NCBI GenBank assembly: GCA_964637705.1
Contig: CAZWVM010000077.1
Coordinates: forward strand, 1-15,403
Direction of reading: 5' to 3'
DNA: 15,403 nucleotides
Source: CAZWVM01 sp964637705
GTDB taxonomy: Bacteria; UBA8481
Shown here: in pieces, positions 14,657-15,403 of the stretch
Position numbering within the stretch: position 1 is the first letter of the stretch
How the letters are laid out: every line of letters begins with the position of its first letter
Translations under genes and position numbers: made by a program
Notes under the pieces: generated by a model
Database searches by the model: none
What the model saw: the letters and a program-made list of their open reading frames with translations, nothing else
Told to the model about the DNA's origin: nothing

Positions 14657-15403
14657 CCGCTCCATCCGCGTCGATATCTCCGCCGACGGCATGTCGGCCG
14701 CCTGCACGGTGCTCGCCGTCGAGGGCCTCCCCGCTCCGTCCGTCGAGGACCTCCGGCAGGCGCTGGCCGACGCCGGCGTGAAATGCGGGATCGACGAGGA
14801 GGCTTTGAGGCTGGCCGAGGTCTCGCCGCCGGGCGCGCGCACGATCGTGGCCCGCGGGGAGCCCCCCAAGCCGGGTTGCGACGGGGTCATCCGCCTGCGC
14901 GAGGCGCCAGGCAGCACGGGCGCGCCGAAGCTCCTGCCCGACGGTCGCGTCGACTACCGCGATATGCAGCTCGTCCGCAACGTCATCAAGGGGCAGGTGC
15001 TCGCGGAGAAGGAACCTCCCCTGCCGGGCCGGCCGGGAATGTCCGTCAAGGGCGCCCCGCTTTATCCTCCCGAGGTCAAGGACCCTCAGTTCGCGGCCGG
15101 CCGCAACACGGCCGTGACGCCCGACGGGACGCAGCTCGTCTCCCTCATCGACGGCCACCTCGTCGTCGAATCGACGGGGCTCGGCCGAAACGAGATCCGC
15201 GTCGACGAAACCTTCGTCCTCAAGAAATCCGTCGACATGTCCACCGGCAACATCCATTGCATCGGCCACTGCGAGATCCGCGGCAACGTGGCGGAGGGAT
15301 TCAAGGTGGCCGCCAACGGCGACATCCGGATCCTCGGAAACGTCGAGGGCGCGGAGATCACGAGCCACGCGGGATCGATCCGCTTCGAGAAGGGCGTGAA
15401 GGG
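14646..15403 (+). CDS. FapA/DUF342-family protein (3' partial)
   Basis: This frame is open from a TTG at 14646 to the end of the window (252 codons plus 2 nt). It shows the FapA/DUF342 pattern: an N-terminal 'VDISADGMSA' strand, 'LRQALADAGVKCGID', 'VARGEPPKPGCDGVI', 'LLPDGRVDYRDM', 'NVIKGQVLAEKEPPLPGRPG', 'AGRNTAVTPDGTQLVS' and then the right-handed beta-helix region ('IHCIGHCEIRGNVAEGFKVAANGDIRILGNVEGAEI'). DUF342 proteins include FapA, linked to flagellar assembly in Vibrio; many others have no known role. TTG is preferred because GGAGG lies 4 nt upstream and the first strand is kept; the alternative ATG at 14691 would cut it off. It overlaps the phosphohexomutase by 11 nt, so the two are probably coupled. 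The C-terminal coiled-coil part expected in this family lies outside the window. Confidence 0.82.
   Translation, partial: MASNRSIRVDISADGMSAACTVLAVEGLPAPSVEDLRQALADAGVKCGIDEEALRLAEVSPPGARTIVARGEPPKPGCDGVIRLREAPGSTGAPKLLPDGRVDYRDMQLVRNVIKGQVLAEKEPPLPGRPGMSVKGAPLYPPEVKDPQFAAGRNTAVTPDGTQLVSLIDGHLVVESTGLGRNEIRVDETFVLKKSVDMSTGNIHCIGHCEIRGNVAEGFKVAANGDIRILGNVEGAEITSHAGSIRFEKGVK

Noticed and set aside
1..15403. CRISPR array, tRNA or rRNA genes, defence or toxin-antitoxin modules
   Set aside because: I saw no regularly spaced direct repeats outside the protein-coding Ig-like units, no tRNA- or rRNA-like sequence, and no gene of a recognised defence family.

Overview
The window is a dense, high-GC bacterial chromosome segment. 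Overlapping stop/start codons, GTG and TTG starts and an outer-membrane beta-barrel gene point to a Gram-negative-type (diderm) bacterium. A very large secreted repeat protein ending in a 'YPNPW...GKLAVIR' type C-terminal domain sits next to a PorV/UPF0164-like barrel. That pairing is typical of FCB-group, Elusimicrobiota-like and related uncultured phyla, but I cannot assign a phylum from this sequence alone.

Layout. (1) 1-5777, plus strand: the 3' part of a giant secreted protein, with about ten fibronectin/Ig-like repeats of roughly 100 residues, an Asn/Gly-rich linker and a C-terminal FlgD-Ig/sorting-like domain. It overlaps the next gene, an outer-membrane barrel of the PorV/PorQ kind, by ATGA. 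(2) 5779-5898: a 120-bp element with perfect 22-nt terminal inverted repeats, placed exactly where two gene blocks converge. It supplies the last 12 codons and the stop of the gene on the other strand. (3) 8977-5861, minus strand: a likely three-gene operon of a divergent MurC/Mpl-type ligase, a membrane-anchored Pro-rich protein of unknown function and a membrane-anchored transglutaminase-like enzyme. (4) 8991-9047: a compact divergent promoter region centred on a TAGAATTCTA palindrome. (5) 9027-10595, plus strand: a QueD-like enzyme and ribonuclease D, 3 nt apart. (6) 10628-13073, plus strand: a near-consensus sigma-70 promoter, then a STAS anti-anti-sigma protein, a prepilin peptidase and an M24 Xaa-Pro-type aminopeptidase; the last two overlap by ATGA. 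(7) 13244-15403, plus strand: an alpha-D-phosphohexomutase, then the start of a FapA/DUF342 protein that overlaps it and runs off the window.

Themes. The left part is about secretion and the cell envelope: a repeat protein with its barrel partner, and a Mur ligase with two membrane proteins. The right part is mainly housekeeping: tRNA modification and processing, pilin maturation, peptide turnover and sugar phosphate metabolism. I did not find an obviously new defence or mobile system. The strongest unexplained signal is the 120-bp inverted-repeat element that forms the end of a coding region. The divergent Mur ligase operon, the cargo/barrel coupling and the structured STAS leader are worth a second look.
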